Positions 62,464-64,000 of a DNA stretch of 64,000 nucleotides are shown in pieces (the first letter of the stretch is position 1; every line of letters starts with the position of its first letter). The DNA comes from Providencia rettgeri (lineage in GTDB: Bacteria > Pseudomonadota > Gammaproteobacteria > Enterobacterales > Enterobacteriaceae), in NCBI GenBank assembly GCA_900455085.1, contig UGTZ01000001.1, positions 650,501-714,500 of the forward strand. The letters are read 5' to 3'. The position numbers were made by a program, and so were the translations under genes. The notes under the pieces are model-generated. The model ran no database searches. It had not been told where the DNA came from and saw nothing but the letters and a program-made list of their open reading frames with translations.

Positions 62464-64000
62464 ATGAAAGGTTGGTTATCGGCAGTACCTGTAACAATGT
62501 TGCTGGTTTCCAGCACAGTATGGGCGGATTCCTTACAGGCACAGCGGGAGCGTTATCAAGCAATTAAGGTTGCATGGGATGCCAATAAAATGGATGAAGT
62601 CGAGCGCTTGCTGCCGACCTTGCATGATTATCCACTTTACCCTTATCTCGCTTATCGTGAGCTAACTCAAGACTTAGATATTGTATCACCTCGCCAAGTT
62701 CAGGAGTTTATTAATACTTACCCGACGCTACCCGTTGCTAAAAACTTAAAAACTCGATTTGTGAATGAGTTAGCCCGTCGTCAAGAGTGGAAATCATTGC
62801 TGGAGTTTAGCCCTGAAGCCCCAAAACCCGCAGAGGCACAATGTAATTTTTATTTTGCTAATTGGGCTGTGGGAAATAAACAAGTTGCATGGCAAGGGGC
62901 AGAAAAAGCCTGGTTAAATGGCCGTTCAATGCCGAGTGCTTGTGATAAGCTATTTAATGAATGGGAAAAAGCGGGTTATTTAACCCCTGAAATGACTCTT
63001 GAGCGCATCAATTTAGCCATAAAAGAGGGCAATACTTCGATTGCGAGTTATTTAGCTAAACGCTTACCACCAAGTTATAAAACGATTGGTGATGCGTTAG
63101 TGAAATTACAAAATGACCCAGCCTCAGTCGTGACATTCGCCAACACGATGACGCCAACGGATTTTACTCGCCAAGCTACCATCGCGGCTTTTAGTCGTTA
63201 TGCACGTCAATCCCCTGATGCGGCTCGTACGGTACTTAATAGCATAAGTTCTGCACAAAAAATGAACATGGCAGAAAAGCAATTACTTAAAGACAGTATT
63301 GCTTGGCAATATATGGGAGATGTGCCCCTGAACAGGCTCAATGGCGTGATGAGACCATTCAAGAAAGCAATTCATCTTCATTGAGAGAGCGTCGTGTTCG
63401 TTTGGCATTAGGGGCTGGCGATAAGAAAGGTGTCGCTTCATGGTTAAATCGCTTGCCAGCGGAAGTGAAAAATAAAGAAGAGTGGCAATATTGGCAGGCC
63501 ATCACGTTAATTGATGCAGGTAAAAAAGCAGAAGGTGAGACGTTACTTCGCCAATTAACTGAAAAACGCGGTTTCTACCCAATGGTTGCAGCACAAGTCT
63601 TAGAAGTAGATTACCCTGTATACGTTAAAACGGCTGTTAAACCAGACTCAAGCGTCAGTCAACTCCCAGAAGTTCAGCGTGTTAGAGAATTAATGTATTG
63701 GGAGCTAGATAACCTTGCTCGTTCTGAATGGGTGAGTTTAGTGGCATCGCTACCTACCAACCAGCAAGAGCAATTAGCACGTTATGCGTTTGATAATAAG
63801 TGGGCTGATCTCAGCGTGCAGGCGACTATCACTGCTAAACTTTGGGATCACCTAGAAGAACGTTTCCCATTAGCGTGGGATAAAGAATTCAATTTATATA
63901 CCAAATCGAAAGATATTCAAAAGAGCTATGCAATGGCAATCGCTCGCCAAGAAAGTGCATGGAATCCACAAGCTCGCTCACCTGTCGGAGCGACAGGTTT
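62464..64000 (+). pseudogene. slt: Soluble lytic murein transglycosylase Slt (Slt70), partial at window end, frameshifted
   Basis: The start at ATG 62464 has GGAG upstream; signal peptide ends near STVWA-DS. Periplasmic exolytic enzyme that cuts peptidoglycan to 1,6-anhydro-muropeptides. The alpha-superhelical U-domain (LLPTLHDYPLYPYLAYREL) fills the window. One base is missing in CCCC at 63325-63328, so translation from the start stops at 63384; the other frame continues with RERRVRLALGAGDKKGVASW and FYPMVAAQ to the edge. The last residues are MAIARQESAWNP, with the catalytic glutamate of the transglycosylase domain. The rest lies beyond the window. Confidence 0.88.

Overview
The window looks like chromosome of an AT-rich enterobacterium of the Morganellaceae, most probably Providencia (inference). 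The evidence is the E. coli-like backbone order rsmC-holD-rimI / prfC / yjjU-yjjV / deoCABD / ytjB-serB-radA-nadR-ettA-slt, protein sequences close to the E. coli orthologues, ERIC-type palindromic repeats and low GC intergenic DNA.

Layout. 1-483: end of an rRNA operon (23S 3' end, 5S, terminator), then about 800 bp of gene-free DNA with tandem repeats. 1295-7960: idi, the nitrate sensor-regulator pair narXL, yedI, a family-2 glycosyltransferase and a nucleoside hydrolase. 8226-15837: an amine-oxidation cluster (PuuB-like oxidoreductase, cupin, aldehyde dehydrogenase, APC permease, a small unknown protein) bracketed by two LuxR-type solo regulators. 15855-20194: Fur- and Pho-type promoters with an exported enterochelin-esterase-like protein, phoA, an acetyltransferase and a small membrane protein. 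20303-22697: two tRNA-Leu(CAG), rsmC, holD, rimI. 22783-31316: a carnitine module (BCCT carrier, CntA/CntB monooxygenase, an aldehyde dehydrogenase, a PAS regulator, DmlR/DmlA) that could take carnitine to trimethylamine plus pyruvate. 31519-35719: prfC, a BON lipoprotein, yjjU, yjjV. 36013-42501: nucleoside transporter and deoCABD, with CRP sites and a triplicated ERIC element between deoB and deoD. 42530-55321: an accessory block between deoD and ytjB. It holds a HigBA toxin-antitoxin pair flanked by 28-bp direct repeats, a YhhY-like acetyltransferase, an orphan lysine-rich protein and a Fur-controlled iron cluster: FecI-type sigma, FecR-type anti-sigma, YddB/FusA-like TonB receptor with an added signalling domain, YddA-type ABC exporter, PqqL/FusC-type M16 protease, and a divergent private TonB. 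55348-64000: ytjB, serB, radA, nadR, ettA and the start of slt, punctuated by ERIC elements.

The most interesting system is the iron cluster. Its gene set matches the ferredoxin-piracy (Fus) logic of Pectobacterium, but it is wired to surface signalling. Second is the self-contained carnitine pathway.

Caution: five protein genes (amine-cluster aldehyde dehydrogenase, nucleoside transporter, higB, the private tonB, slt) each carry one 1-base shift at or beside a short homopolymer, and one tRNA-Leu has one base too many in a G run. This pattern suggests sequencing indels rather than five real pseudogenes.
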